A stretch of 64,000 bases of DNA from Streptomyces viridochromogenes (GCF_001270495.1 NZ_LGUR01000129.1:1-64000), one strand, 5' to 3'. Shown: positions 42,070 to 50,500, counted from the first letter of the stretch. The notes: a model not told the origin generated them from the letters alone. Made by a program: numbers and translations.

Positions 42070-42843
42070 CTACTCGCCGCCGTGACCGCCGCGGCCGCCA
42101 CGCAGTTCGCCCTGCTGCTGGTTCAGGGCCTGCTGCCGCAGCGCCCGCAGAACCGGCTCCAGTGAGCCCACGATCGACGTGGCCCCGGCCTCGCGCAGCA
42201 GCTTCTCCTTGCGCGCATTACGCGCGTAGCCGAGGAACGGGACCCCCGCCTGCTGTGCGGCGAGGAAGTCGGAGGGGGTGTCGCCGATCATCAGCGCGGT
42301 GGAGGGCGCGGCGCCCATCGCGTTCAGGGCGCGGTTGAGGCAGTGCGGGTCGGGCTTGAGTTGGTGGAGGTCGTGGGTGCGGCCGTAGATATGGGGGGTG
42401 AAGCAGGAGACGAGGTCGCGGCTCGTCAGGTATCTGCGCACCACCCGTGGGGAGTTGTTGGTGGCGATGGCCAGACGGAGGCCCATCGCCGTCCAGGTGC
42501 GTATCAGCGGGTCGGCGTACGCGGTGGGCATCGCGGTGGCGGTCGCCCGGAGCTCCTCGTTGGTGAGACGTTCCTCCAGCTCCGCCACCAGGTCGCTGCC
42601 GGGGCGCCGGCGATCGACGGCACGCAGGACGACGTGCGGGTCGAGCGACTTGCGTTCGCGTTCGTTCAGCAGGCCGTGCAGGCCCCGGCCCGCGAGCCAT
42701 TCCACCAGTTCGGTCGCCACCCGCTCCGCCGAGTGCCCCGCGAACAGCCGGCAGATCGGACCGTCGAAGTCCCAGAGGATGACCCGGGCACGCGTGATCG
42801 AATCCCGCAGTTCCGCGGCCTCGTCCTCGGAAGGGGACGCCAT
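42070..42843 (-). CDS. devB: HAD family phosphatase, DevB-like
   Basis: This 257-aa hydrolase has the HAD motifs ILWDFDGPICRLF (nucleophile Asp), ATNNSPRVV (motif II), KPDPHCLNRAL (Lys) and MIGDTPSDFLAA (acidic pair). The phosphatase gene directly after the GntR gene devA matches the devA-devB operon of S. coelicolor, where both are needed for aerial development. A GTG at 42873 overlaps the devA stop (TAGTG) and would couple translation; ATG 42843 is the conservative start. The Gly-rich tail (RGGRGGHGGE) is unusual. The substrate is unknown. Confidence 0.85.
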   Translation of the reverse strand: MASPSEDEAAELRDSITRARVILWDFDGPICRLFAGHSAERVATELVEWLAGRGLHGLLNERERKSLDPHVVLRAVDRRRPGSDLVAELEERLTNEELRATATAMPTAYADPLIRTWTAMGLRLAIATNNSPRVVRRYLTSRDLVSCFTPHIYGRTHDLHQLKPDPHCLNRALNAMGAAPSTALMIGDTPSDFLAAQQAGVPFLGYARNARKEKLLREAGATSIVGSLEPVLRALRQQALNQQQGELRGGRGGHGGE

Positions 42844-42872
42844 CGGTTCCGTCTGCCTCGCATCAGAAGTCA

Positions 42873-43736
42873 CTAGGAGAGTGTCAGGTCCGTCGTGATG
42901 GTTTCCCAGAGGGCGTCGAACCACTTCTGGGATTCGGCCACGAACGCGGCGTCGCGCTCTCGGGCCTGCTTCTCGAAGGAGAAGAGAACGGACTTCGAGC
43001 CCAGCGCGTCGTACATGTCCAGATTCTTGCTCTCGTACTCCTCCTGACGCTCGGTGAGGACGTAGTAGCCGATCAGCGCCTCCTCACCGTTGAGCAGGTA
43101 CAGCTTCACCGGCGGCGTGAACGGCAGGGCCCGGAAGGTGACATGGACGTCGATGCCGTGCGTGGAGCGTACGGCGCGCAGGTTGTGCCGCAGCACCCGC
43201 GCCTGGGCGTTGCGCATCTCCAGCCACCGTTGGTGGACCAGGTCGCCCTCGCCGCTGTCGCCCTCGCCGCTCTCGACCGGGACCGGGAAGGCGAGGTTGA
43301 TGTTCCGGGACGGCAGCAGGATGCGGACGTCGATCGACTCGGGGCGAAGGGTGCCCTCATGGATCAGGCGGATGGGCTGCCCCAGGGCGAGCATCAGGCT
43401 CTCGGCCGTGAGACAGACGGCGTCGATGCGGACACGCGGCGCCGAGAACGCCTCCATGAGCCGGGGCGCCAGCCCGACCATCGTCGGCTGCGGCCCCTTC
43501 CGCGCCGCCGTCGACACGGCGATCCGCGGCGGGCTCCCCCTGCTCACGTTGGTGAGCAGACCGTCGTCCTGGAGAGTGCGCAGCGCCTGGCGTACGGTGC
43601 CGCGCTCCACGCCGAACTCCTCGGCGAGCTCGGCCTGGGTGGGCAGGCGGTCGCCCGCCTTGAGCTCACCGACACGGATCCGTTCCCGCAGAACCTCGGC
43701 GATCTCCTGGGGCGTGTGTCTCTTGCTGCCGTTCAC
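42873..43736 (-). CDS. devA: GntR family developmental regulator, DevA-like
   Basis: This protein of about 287 aa has an N-terminal winged helix (EIAEVLRERIRVGELKAGDR, LAEEFGVERGTVRQALRTLQ) and a roughly 190-aa C-terminal domain of the DevA type, ending FVAESQKWFDALWETITTDL. The ligand is unknown. The GTG at 43736 is chosen because AGGAGAA lies nine bases upstream; the same arrangement recurs in two paralogues here. The devB gene follows with overlapping stop/start, so this is the paralogue equivalent to S. coelicolor devA. The promoter carries multiple CAACT/AGTTG boxes. Confidence 0.88.
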   Translation of the reverse strand: MNGSKRHTPQEIAEVLRERIRVGELKAGDRLPTQAELAEEFGVERGTVRQALRTLQDDGLLTNVSRGSPPRIAVSTAARKGPQPTMVGLAPRLMEAFSAPRVRIDAVCLTAESLMLALGQPIRLIHEGTLRPESIDVRILLPSRNINLAFPVPVESGEGDSGEGDLVHQRWLEMRNAQARVLRHNLRAVRSTHGIDVHVTFRALPFTPPVKLYLLNGEEALIGYYVLTERQEEYESKNLDMYDALGSKSVLFSFEKQARERDAAFVAESQKWFDALWETITTDLTLS

Positions 43737-43767
43737 GGTCACGTTCTCCTGGGTCACCACCAAACGC

Positions 43768-43875
43768 TGCAACTGCTGTCCATTTGACGGGAGTTGTCTG
43801 GAGTACGTTTACGACTAGGGGCAAGTTGAGACAACTTGATGACAGTTGGCCCGAGTTAGCCAAGTTGGCAGAAGT
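43768..43875. promoter_or_regulatory. DevA promoter region with CAACT/AAGTTG boxes
   Basis: Boxes include gcaactgctg, gggagttgtc, gcaagttgag, gacaacttga, gacagttggc and ccaagttggc. The layout matches 45784-45895 and 47145-47260, but no small membrane protein gene follows on the plus strand here, so this copy may have lost its partner. The rest of the gap to 43953 shows nothing else. Confidence 0.65.
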
Positions 43876-43953
43876 ATTACTTCCATCCCCAGGAGCGCGC
43901 AGGCGGAAACACGCGCCCACCAGGCACCGCACGTCCGAGGCACCGCCCAGAGG

Positions 43954-44826
43954 TCATTCGGAGAGTGTCAGGTCGGTCGCGATCGTCCCCCACAGCGCGT
44001 TGAACCATTTCTGGGACTCCTCGGCGAAGGCCCCGTCGCGGCCGCCCCTGTTCCCCGGGAAGGGGAAGAGCATCGCCTTGTGGCCGCTGACGTCGTAGGT
44101 CTGGATCTCACCGCCCGCCGTCTCCCGCGGACGCTCACCGACCTGGTAGTAGCCGAACACCGCCTCCTCCCCGTTGAGCAGGTACAGCTTCACCGGCGTC
44201 GTGAAGGGCAGTTCCTTGTAGGTCACGCGCACGTCGCCGACCCTGTTCCCGCCCTCCCTCGTCAGCCTCTTCAGCGTGCTGCGCAGGACCCTCAACTGGC
44301 TGTCGCGCTGGTCCATCAGCTCCCGGTGGATGGCCCGCGCCCGTGCGGCGTCCCCCTCTTCGACCGGCACCGGAAAGGCGAGGGCGAGGCCGCGGGCGGG
44401 CACCAGACAGCGGAGCTGGATCGACTCGGGGCGCAGCCGGCCCTGGTGGATCAGCCGGAGCGGTCGGGCGAGCGCCAGGATCAGGGTCTCGGCGGTGAAG
44501 CAGATGACGTCGATCAGCACCTCCCGGGCCTCGAACGCCCGCTCCAGGCAGGTGTGCAGGATCGCTGTCGTCTGCTGGGGCACATCGGGCTCGGGTGCCG
44601 CCGCCTCGGCGATCCGGGGCGGGCTGCCCTTGCCCGTGTTGCTGAGCAGTCCGTCCCGCTGGAGCATGCGCAGTGCCTGCCGCACGGCGCCGCGTTCGAC
44701 ACCGAACTCCTCGGCGAGCTGTGCCTGGGTCGGCAGCTTGTCGCCCTTCTTCAGCTCGCCCTCGCGGATACGGCCCCGCAGGGTGTCCGCGATGTCCTCG
44801 GGCAACCCCTTGTCACTGCCGGTCAC
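43954..44826 (-). CDS. GntR family regulator, DevA paralogue 2
   Basis: This protein of about 290 aa is colinear with DevA: winged helix DIADTLRGRIREGELKKGDK and EEFGVERGAVRQALRMLQRD, then the C-terminal domain ending EESQKWFNALWGTIATDL. It is the most divergent of the four copies (for example FTAETLILALARPLRLIHQG and a longer PEDVPQ-type linker). GTG 44826 has AGGAGAA upstream; ATG 44853 is open in frame. Only 72 bp separate it from the next paralogue on the same strand, so they may be co-transcribed. It could correspond to DevE-type paralogues, but I cannot assign it. Confidence 0.85.
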   Translation of the reverse strand: MTGSDKGLPEDIADTLRGRIREGELKKGDKLPTQAQLAEEFGVERGAVRQALRMLQRDGLLSNTGKGSPPRIAEAAAPEPDVPQQTTAILHTCLERAFEAREVLIDVICFTAETLILALARPLRLIHQGRLRPESIQLRCLVPARGLALAFPVPVEEGDAARARAIHRELMDQRDSQLRVLRSTLKRLTREGGNRVGDVRVTYKELPFTTPVKLYLLNGEEAVFGYYQVGERPRETAGGEIQTYDVSGHKAMLFPFPGNRGGRDGAFAEESQKWFNALWGTIATDLTLSE

Positions 44827-44898
44827 TACGTCGTTCTCCTGGGTCAGGTGCATGGCTGTGCGGTGTGCGCGGACCGGTGGGGTGGGTCGGGTCCTCCC

Positions 44899-45756
44899 TC
44901 AGCTCAGCTTCAGGTCCGTGGTGATGGTTTCCCACAGGGCGTCGAACCACTTCTGGGACTCCGTCACGAACGCGACATCGCGCCGGCCTGCCGCCTTCTC
45001 GAAGGAGAAGAGCAGGGACTCGGTGCCCAGGACGTCGTACACGTCCGTGGGCCCGGACCCGGACTCCAGGGACCCCTCGCGCCGGCCGATCATGTAGTAG
45101 GAGATCAGCGCCTCCACCCCGTTGAGGAGATACAGCTTCACCGGCGGTGTGAACGGCAGGGCGCGGAAGGCGACCTGGACGTCGATGCCGTGCGAGTAGC
45201 GCAGCGCCTGGAGGTTGTGCCGCAGGACCTGCCCCTGGGCGTTGCGCCGGGCCAGCCAGTCCTGGTGGACCGAATCGTCGTCGCCGTGACCCTCGACCGA
45301 GATGGGGAAGGCGAGGTTGATGTCCCGGGACGGCAGCAGGATCCGGGCCTCGATCGACTCGGGGTGCAGACGGCCCTCGTGGATCAGGCGGAGCGGTTCG
45401 CTCAGGGCCAGCATCAGGGTCTCGGCGGTCAGGCAGGCCGCGTCGATCCGCACCCGCGGGGCGGCGAACGCCTCGGCCAGCCGTGGGGCCAGCGCCACCA
45501 TCGTCGGCTGGGGCTCCTCCCATGTCGGCGCCGACTCGGCGATACGCGGCGGGCTGCCCTTGCTCACATTGCTGAGGAGCCCGTCCTGCTGGAGCGCCCG
45601 CAGTGCCTGGCGGACGGCACCGCGCTCCACGCCGAACTCCTCGGCGAGCTCGGCCTGGGTGGGCAGGCGGTCCCCGGCCCTGAGCTCGCCGGTGCGGATG
45701 CGTTCCCGCAGGATGTCGGCGATCTCCTGGGACGAGGGTCCCCTGCTGCCGTTCAC
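44899..45756 (-). CDS. GntR family regulator, DevA paralogue 3
   Basis: This protein of about 285 aa is closely similar to DevA over its whole length (LLPSRDINLAFPISVEG, RALPFTPPVKLYLLNGVEAL, VTESQKWFDALWETITTDL). GTG 45756 follows AGGAGGACGTGGCA. It is divergent from the 62-aa membrane protein at 45970, with the shared promoter boxes between them. The high similarity to DevA indicates recent duplication and a common DNA target, so cross-regulation within the cluster is likely. Confidence 0.87.
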   Translation of the reverse strand: MNGSRGPSSQEIADILRERIRTGELRAGDRLPTQAELAEEFGVERGAVRQALRALQQDGLLSNVSKGSPPRIAESAPTWEEPQPTMVALAPRLAEAFAAPRVRIDAACLTAETLMLALSEPLRLIHEGRLHPESIEARILLPSRDINLAFPISVEGHGDDDSVHQDWLARRNAQGQVLRHNLQALRYSHGIDVQVAFRALPFTPPVKLYLLNGVEALISYYMIGRREGSLESGSGPTDVYDVLGTESLLFSFEKAAGRRDVAFVTESQKWFDALWETITTDLKLS

Positions 45757-45783
45757 TGCCACGTCCTCCTGGGTCACGACCAA

Positions 45784-45895
45784 ACGCTACAACTTCTGTC
45801 CATCTACGGGGAGTTGTCCGCAGGTTGTTTATGAGTAGGTACCAAGTGGGGACAACTTTATTAGAGTTGGCTACCAACTCGATCAAGTTGGCAGA
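45784..45895. promoter_or_regulatory. Divergent promoter of paralogue 3 and small membrane protein 1
   Basis: Boxes: acaacttctg, gggagttgtc, ggacaacttt, agagttggct, accaactcga and tcaagttggc. The order and spacing resemble the regions upstream of DevA and paralogue 4. GntR proteins often bind their own promoters, so these are candidate operators. Confidence 0.65.
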
Positions 45896-45969
45896 GTCTT
45901 TGCCTTCTTGTCGCCCAACCCCCGTCGCTCCACGCCCGTCCTGTCCGGCAGCCCGAAGGGGGAAAGACC

Positions 45970-46158
45970 GTGCCTGCCATCGCCTTCATCTCCGCTGTCT
46001 TCGTTCTCGGCTTCGAGCAACTCGTCCAGTGGAAGTACGGCCCCATGGGCATCGTCGGCCTGCTGCTGCTCACCATCGGCATCAAGGCCAAGAGCCCGGC
46101 CCTCAGCACCATCGGGGCCCTGGTGCTCGCCGCCCTGGTCACGCGTCCCGCGCTATGA
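45970..46158 (+). CDS. Small membrane protein 1 (FEQLVQWKYGPMG family)
   Basis: This 62-aa protein starts with GTG 45970 after GGGGGAAAG. It has two hydrophobic segments (IAFISAVFVLGFEQLV and MGIVGLLLLTIGI) flanking QWKYGP, then IKAKSP and a last hydrophobic stretch. It is clearly homologous to the 59-aa protein at 47318 (shared FEQLVQWKYGPMGI and IGIKAK). Both lie beside and divergent from a DevA-type GntR gene. Function is unknown; a membrane signal or anchor controlled by the GntR protein is a reasonable guess. Confidence 0.82.
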   Translation: MPAIAFISAVFVLGFEQLVQWKYGPMGIVGLLLLTIGIKAKSPALSTIGALVLAALVTRPAL

Positions 46159-46194
46159 CCGGCGAGTATCCGTTGTCAGACGCCGTGGGAGAGG

Positions 46195-47136
46195 TCAGGT
46201 CGTGAGCACCAGCTCCGAACTGATCGTCTCCCACAGTGCGTTGAACCAGAGGTGCGACTGCTCCACGAACGTCGCGTCACGCAGCCCGGCGCCCTGCTCG
46301 AAGGAGAACAGCATCGACCGGGTGCCCTCGGCGTCGTACATCTCCAGCTGCTCCTGGTCGACCTCCTCCTCGCGGCGCGTGACCGTGTAGTACGCGAAGA
46401 GCGCTTCCATGCCGTTGAGGAGGTAGAGCTTCACCGGCGGCGTGAAGGGCAGGGCGCGGAAGGTCACGTGCACGTCGATGCCGTGCGAGGAGCGCAGGGC
46501 CAGCAGGTTGTGCCGCAGTACCTGCCCCTGCGCGTTGCGATGAGCCAGCCAGCGGCGCTGCAGCCGGCCGTGCTCGGCCGGGGCGTCCACCGGGGTCGGG
46601 AAGGCCAGTTCGATGTCCCGGGACGGCAGCAGGACGCGGACGTCGACCTTGGCCGGTTTCAGTTCTCCGGCGTGGATACGGCGCAGCGGTTCGCCGATGG
46701 CGAGGGTGAGGGAGATCGACGTGAGGCACAGGGCGTCGACCTCGACGTGGGGCGCCGCGAACGCGGCCGCTACGCGTGGCGCCAGGGCCGCGGTGGTCGG
46801 CATCGGCGGGGCTCCGGGACCGGCCGGAACCAGCCCGGGTCCCGATGCCGGCCCCGCACCGAGTACCGGGCCTGGCATCGGGGCCACGGTGGCCGGGCTT
46901 CCCTTGGAGACGTTGGTGAGCAGCCGCTCCGACTGGAGGATGCGCAGCGCCTGCCGTACGGCACCGCGCTCGACGCCGAACTCGTCGGACAGCTTGGCCT
47001 GCGTGGGCATGCGCTGGCCCGGCCGCAGCACTCCGGACCTGATCCGCGCGCGCAGCTCGTCGGCCACCTCAAGGTGTGCTTTCTGTGGCCGCTGTGTCCT
47101 CTTCCGTCCATTGACGGAGGCGTGTTCCGGGTCCAC
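46195..47136 (-). CDS. GntR family regulator, DevA paralogue 4
   Basis: This protein of about 313 aa has the winged helix (HLEVADELRARIRSGVLRPGQ, SDEFGVERGAVRQALRILQS), then an added Pro/Gly-rich linker (PMPGPVLGAGPASGPGLVPA) absent from the other copies, then the DevA-type domain ending FVEQSHLWFNALWETISSEL. The start is probably GTG 47136, next to a tagtgtt promoter-like sequence; an upstream ATG at 47205 lies within the shared promoter boxes and is less likely. It is divergent from small membrane protein 2. Confidence 0.87.
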   Translation of the reverse strand: MDPEHASVNGRKRTQRPQKAHLEVADELRARIRSGVLRPGQRMPTQAKLSDEFGVERGAVRQALRILQSERLLTNVSKGSPATVAPMPGPVLGAGPASGPGLVPAGPGAPPMPTTAALAPRVAAAFAAPHVEVDALCLTSISLTLAIGEPLRRIHAGELKPAKVDVRVLLPSRDIELAFPTPVDAPAEHGRLQRRWLAHRNAQGQVLRHNLLALRSSHGIDVHVTFRALPFTPPVKLYLLNGMEALFAYYTVTRREEEVDQEQLEMYDAEGTRSMLFSFEQGAGLRDATFVEQSHLWFNALWETISSELVLTT

Positions 47137-47144
47137 GACCAGAA

Positions 47145-47260
47145 CACTACAACTTCCCGCCATCTTCCGGCAGTTCAAGGATAGATGGTTATGAGACGCT
47201 TCCAAGTGGACATAAGTACAGTGAAGTTGGTCGCCAACTTAGGCAACATGGTCAAACTTC
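47145..47260. promoter_or_regulatory. Divergent promoter of paralogue 4 and small membrane protein 2
   Basis: Boxes: acaacttccc, ggcagttcaa, tgaagttggt, gccaacttag and tcaaacttcc. The region aligns with 45784-45895 (atggttatgag, cttccaagtgga). Confidence 0.6.
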
Positions 47261-47317
47261 CTGAGGGGTTGGCCACCAGAGACGGTTCTGTCGACCATCG
47301 TCCCCAAGGAGGACGGC

Positions 47318-47497
47318 ATGCCGCTGATCTACCTCGCCGTCGCCGCGCTCGCCATCGGATTCGAGCAGCTCGTCCAGTGGAAGTACGGGCCGATGGGCAT
47401 CATCGCCTTCCTCGCCCTGTCCATCGGCATCAAGGCCAAGAACACCATGATCGGCGGCATCGGCGCGGTGATCCTCGTCATGCTGCTGGCCCAGTAG
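47318..47497 (+). CDS. Small membrane protein 2 (FEQLVQWKYGPMG family)
   Basis: This 59-aa protein starts at ATG 47318 after AAGGAGGACGGC. It shares FEQLVQWKYGPMGI and SIGIKAK with the protein at 45970, with two or three short hydrophobic segments (LIYLAVAALAIG, IIAFLALSIGI, IGAVILVMLLAQ). It is divergent from GntR paralogue 4. A terminator hairpin follows at once, so it is a single-gene transcript. No published family is known to me. Confidence 0.82.
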   Translation: MPLIYLAVAALAIGFEQLVQWKYGPMGIIAFLALSIGIKAKNTMIGGIGAVILVMLLAQ

Positions 47498-47517
47498 GGA
47501 CCAGGTTCGGCTGATCG

Positions 47518-47539
47518 GGCTCCCTTCCGGAGGGGAGCC
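47518..47539 (+). terminator. Terminator after small membrane protein 2
   Basis: GGCTCCC-ttccgga-gGGGAGCC hairpin, 20 bp after the stop codon. Confidence 0.6.
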
Positions 47540-47556
47540 GGGAGCCCGGTCGGTCA

Positions 47557-47609
47557 GCACAGCCACAACTTCACATCGACAACCGAAGAGCGATCGCACA
47601 GCCACAACT
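47557..47609 (+). repeat. 14-bp direct repeat before rsiG end
   Basis: gcacagccacaact occurs at 47557 and 47596, with a further aaccacaaccgcacag variant after it. It lies in the 285-bp gap between small membrane protein 2 and the rsiG stop. The CAACT cores echo the GntR boxes nearby, so it may be a remnant or distal operator. Confidence 0.5.
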
Positions 47610-47782
47610 GAAGAACAACCACAACCGCACAGCTCGCTACGGATGAGCAGACCTGTCGTCGACCCGAAGGAGGTTCAGAAGGTGTCCGGGCACCAAGACG
47701 CCCGGACATACGCAGCAGGGCGTCGGCCACCAGGCCGGCGCCCGCTCGCTCTTCCCGCACCCGCCCGGGCGCGCCGCGACGG

Positions 47783-48406
47783 CTACGTCAGCAGGTCGTC
47801 GACCACGGCCTCACCGTCCCGGTACCGCCGTGCGATCTCCCCGCTGCAGTCGTCCGCGGTCCGCTGCAGGCGTTGGCGGCGGCGGGACACCTGCTGCTCG
47901 TACCGGACGAGTCGCCCCATCGCGGTGCTGAGTTCGACGTCGGTGCGCGCCTCCAGGTCCGACAGTTCCACCTCGGCCAGCATGTCGGCCGCCAGCCGCC
48001 GGTACTCCTCGCTCTGCGGGGTGCCCAGCGTCACATGGCGGGCGGAGGAGCGGTGGCGGGCCGGGGCGTCGGTCAGGATCTCCGACAGGCGCTCCACGAC
48101 GGACGCCGCGCCGGCCGGAGAGCGCCGCGCCAGCTCCGCCCGCAGGATGTCGATCCGCCCCTGCAGCAGTCGCCGTACATAACTCAGGTCCGCCTCGTCG
48201 CTCTGGGCGTCGCGGCGCAGGGTGCGCAGCTCTGGCAGGCTGAGCACGGTCAGGTCGTGCTCGGGCGGATCCGCGGGCAGTCTCGGATCCGCTCCCGGGC
48301 CCGGATCGTCCGCGGTGCGCTGTGTGGGCGGCCGGAGGCCGGCCGGCTGGCCCGCGTGGTTCAACACGACAGCCCCAGGGGGCTGCCCGGTACTCGGTGT
48401 GCTCAT
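47783..48406 (-). CDS. rsiG: RsiG, c-di-GMP-dependent anti-sigma factor for WhiG
   Basis: This 207-aa coiled-coil protein carries two copies of the c-di-GMP-binding pattern E-x3-S-x2-R-x3-Q-x3-D known from Streptomyces RsiG: E71-S75-R78-Q82-D86 ([16 protein letters not shown]) and E170-S174-R177-Q181-D185 ([16 protein letters not shown]). With c-di-GMP bound, RsiG sequesters the sporulation sigma factor WhiG; when c-di-GMP drops, WhiG is freed. The N-terminal 50 residues are Pro-rich and probably disordered. Its position next to the devA/devB array places two developmental systems side by side. Confidence 0.94.
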   Translation of the reverse strand: MSTPSTGQPPGAVVLNHAGQPAGLRPPTQRTADDPGPGADPRLPADPPEHDLTVLSLPELRTLRRDAQSDEADLSYVRRLLQGRIDILRAELARRSPAGAASVVERLSEILTDAPARHRSSARHVTLGTPQSEEYRRLAADMLAEVELSDLEARTDVELSTAMGRLVRYEQQVSRRRQRLQRTADDCSGEIARRYRDGEAVVDDLLT

Positions 48407-48611
48407 GTGCCTCTACCGTCCCCTCGACCGGCGTGTGGAAGCATGGTGCCATCCCAAGTGGCCGCTATGTGACCGAGTGCCCACGAACAGCCCCAGATGG
48501 GGGCTTAAGGATCAAAAAAAGAGTGCCCCGAAGAGGCCCCGAGGCAGCCTCGGACGGGGTCCGGGCAGGGCCCTTGCCCAGGCGGCGCCCCGCACACGGC
48601 ATGATGGCGGC

Positions 48612-49037
48612 ATGCGAGCTGTGGTGCAGAGGGTGGACGGCGCGAGTGTGGTCGTGGACGGGGAGACCGTCGGCGAGGTCGTGGGCGAAGGGCTGTGCGT
48701 GCTCGTCGGTGTCACGCACGAGGACACCAAGGAGAAGGCGGCCCAACTGGCCCGCAAACTCTGGTCGATCCGCATGCTGAACGACGAGAAGTCCTGCAGC
48801 GACATCGACGCCCCGCTCCTCGTCATCAGCCAGTTCACCCTCTACGGCGATGCCCGCAAGGGACGCAGGCCCACGTGGAACGCCGCCGCCCCCGGCGATG
48901 TCGCCGAGCCGCTCGTCGACGAGGTCGTCGCCCAACTCCGCGCCTTGGGGGCGACGGTGGCGACGGGCCGGTTCGGCGCCCAGATGCGGGTGGCGCTGAC
49001 GAACGACGGCCCGTTCACGGTACTGCTGGAGATCTAG
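48612..49037 (+). CDS. dtd: D-aminoacyl-tRNA deacylase
   Basis: This 141-aa cytoplasmic enzyme removes D-amino acids (and Gly from tRNA-Ala) from mischarged tRNAs. The two active-site signatures are present: SQFTLYG at 73-79 and, near residue 131, NDGPFT, where the usual form is N-x-GPVT (Phe replaces Val). The opening [21 protein letters not shown] and the full length are typical. The start ATG 48612 lies in a GCGGC context with a short leader. It stands alone between rsiG and ygfZ. Confidence 0.95.
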   Translation: MRAVVQRVDGASVVVDGETVGEVVGEGLCVLVGVTHEDTKEKAAQLARKLWSIRMLNDEKSCSDIDAPLLVISQFTLYGDARKGRRPTWNAAAPGDVAEPLVDEVVAQLRALGATVATGRFGAQMRVALTNDGPFTVLLEI

Positions 49038-49071
49038 GGCCGCCCGGCACGGCGCAGACGCGGCCGCCTGG

Positions 49072-50037
49072 CTACGGCTCGACGACCACTTCCTGCGCGG
49101 CCGCCGTCTCTCCGGCCAGGAGCCTCGCGTCCACCGGCACGTTCCGCTTGACCAGCGCGAGCGCGACCGGCCCCAGCTCGTGATGGCGTACCGACGTCGT
49201 GATGAAACCGATCCTGCGGCCCTCGGGGCCCTCGTCGGCCAGCTGGATCTCCGTGCCGTGCGCGGGCAGGTGAACCTCGCTGCCGTCCAGGTGCAGGAAG
49301 ACCAGCCGACGCGGCGGCTTGCCGAGGTTCTGGACCCGGGCGACCGTCTCCTGGCCGCGGTAGCAGCCCTTCTGAAGATGCACCGCGGTGCCGATCCAGC
49401 CCAGCTCGTGCGGGATCGTGCGGTGGTCGGTCTCGAAGCCGAGGCGGGGACGGTGGTGCTCGACGCGCAGCGCCTCGTACGCCAGGAGTCCGGCCGCCGG
49501 GCCCGCCTTCCCGGCGTACGACTCCAGCTCGGCGCGCGGGAGGAACAGGTCACGGCCGTACGCCGTCTCGCGTACGACGGCGCTCTCGGGCACCTCGGCG
49601 ATGGACCCGGCGGGCAGGTGCACGACCGCGAACTCGGCGGTCCGGTCGGCGACTTCCACCTGGTAGAAGAACTTCATCGACTCCAGGTACGCGATCAGCG
49701 CGTCCTGGGTGCCGGGCTCGACATGGGCCCAGACCGTCGTGCCGTCGTCGACCAGGTACAGCGCGTGTTCGATGTGGCCGTGCGCGGAGAGGATCAGCGC
49801 CTCGGTGGACTCGCCCACGGGGAGGTCGCTGACGTGCTGGGTGAGCAGCAGATGCAGCCAGCTCAGCCGGTCCTGGCCGGTGACGGCGACGACTCCGCGG
49901 TGCGAGAGGTCGACGAAACCGGTGCCGTCGGCGAGGGCACGCTGCTCGCGGAACAGTTCGCCGTAGTGGGCGGCGACGCCTTCGTCCACGCCCTCGGCGG
50001 GCACGGCGCCGGGCAGGGTCAGCAGGGGGCTCTTCAT
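49072..50037 (-). CDS. ygfZ: YgfZ/GcvT-like folate-binding protein
   Basis: This 321-aa protein of the GcvT fold has the family signature K-G-C-Y-x-G-Q-E in LQKGCYRGQETVARV. YgfZ proteins use tetrahydrofolate in the assembly or repair of iron-sulfur clusters. LSHRGVVAVTGQDRLSWLH near the N-terminus is typical. It is 10 bp downstream of nur on the same strand, so the two are probably co-transcribed, with nur first. Confidence 0.93.
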   Translation of the reverse strand: MKSPLLTLPGAVPAEGVDEGVAAHYGELFREQRALADGTGFVDLSHRGVVAVTGQDRLSWLHLLLTQHVSDLPVGESTEALILSAHGHIEHALYLVDDGTTVWAHVEPGTQDALIAYLESMKFFYQVEVADRTAEFAVVHLPAGSIAEVPESAVVRETAYGRDLFLPRAELESYAGKAGPAAGLLAYEALRVEHHRPRLGFETDHRTIPHELGWIGTAVHLQKGCYRGQETVARVQNLGKPPRRLVFLHLDGSEVHLPAHGTEIQLADEGPEGRRIGFITTSVRHHELGPVALALVKRNVPVDARLLAGETAAAQEVVVEP

Positions 50038-50047
50038 ATGCCTAAGC

Positions 50048-50485
50048 CTACGACTCGGTAGTTGAAGCCTTCAGCGAGCACTCCTTACAGCGGCCGAAGA
50101 TCGCGAAGTGCTTCATGTCGGTCTCGAAGCCGAAGGTCCGGCTCAGCTTGGCCGTGAACTCGGCGGCCACCTGGACGTCCGCCTCGATGACGCTCTCGCA
50201 GTCCCGGCAGACCAGGTGGAGGTGGTGGTGGCGGTCGGCCAGGTGATACGTCGGCGCGCCGTGCCCCAGATGGGCGTGGCTGACCAGCCCGAGTTCCTCC
50301 AGGAGCTCCAGGGTCCGGTACACGGTGGAAATGTTGACCCCCGACGCCGTCTTCCTCACTTCCACGAGGATGTCGTCGGGGGTCGCGTGCTCCAGGGTGT
50401 CCACAGCTTCGAGGACAAGCTGGCGCTGCGGCGTCAGCCGGTAGCCGCGCTGCCTGAGGTCGCTCTTCCAGTCGGTGCTCACCAC
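50048..50485 (-). CDS. nur: Nickel-responsive Fur-family repressor Nur
   Basis: This 145-aa winged-helix protein matches what I recall of Streptomyces Nur almost throughout. The DNA-binding half includes RQRGYRLTPQRQLVLEAVD and NISTVYRTLELLEELGL. Metal ligands expected for Nur are in place: H33, the H70/H72/H126 group, and H86, H88, H90 in ADRHHHLHLVC. Two Cys pairs (C93/C96 and C133/C136) bind structural zinc in the wider family. Nur with nickel represses nickel uptake and the iron superoxide dismutase gene. GTG 50485 or the next GTG codon is the start. Confidence 0.92.
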   Translation of the reverse strand: MVSTDWKSDLRQRGYRLTPQRQLVLEAVDTLEHATPDDILVEVRKTASGVNISTVYRTLELLEELGLVSHAHLGHGAPTYHLADRHHHLHLVCRDCESVIEADVQVAAEFTAKLSRTFGFETDMKHFAIFGRCKECSLKASTTES

Positions 50486-50500
50486 ACTGGAAGTCTAGGA

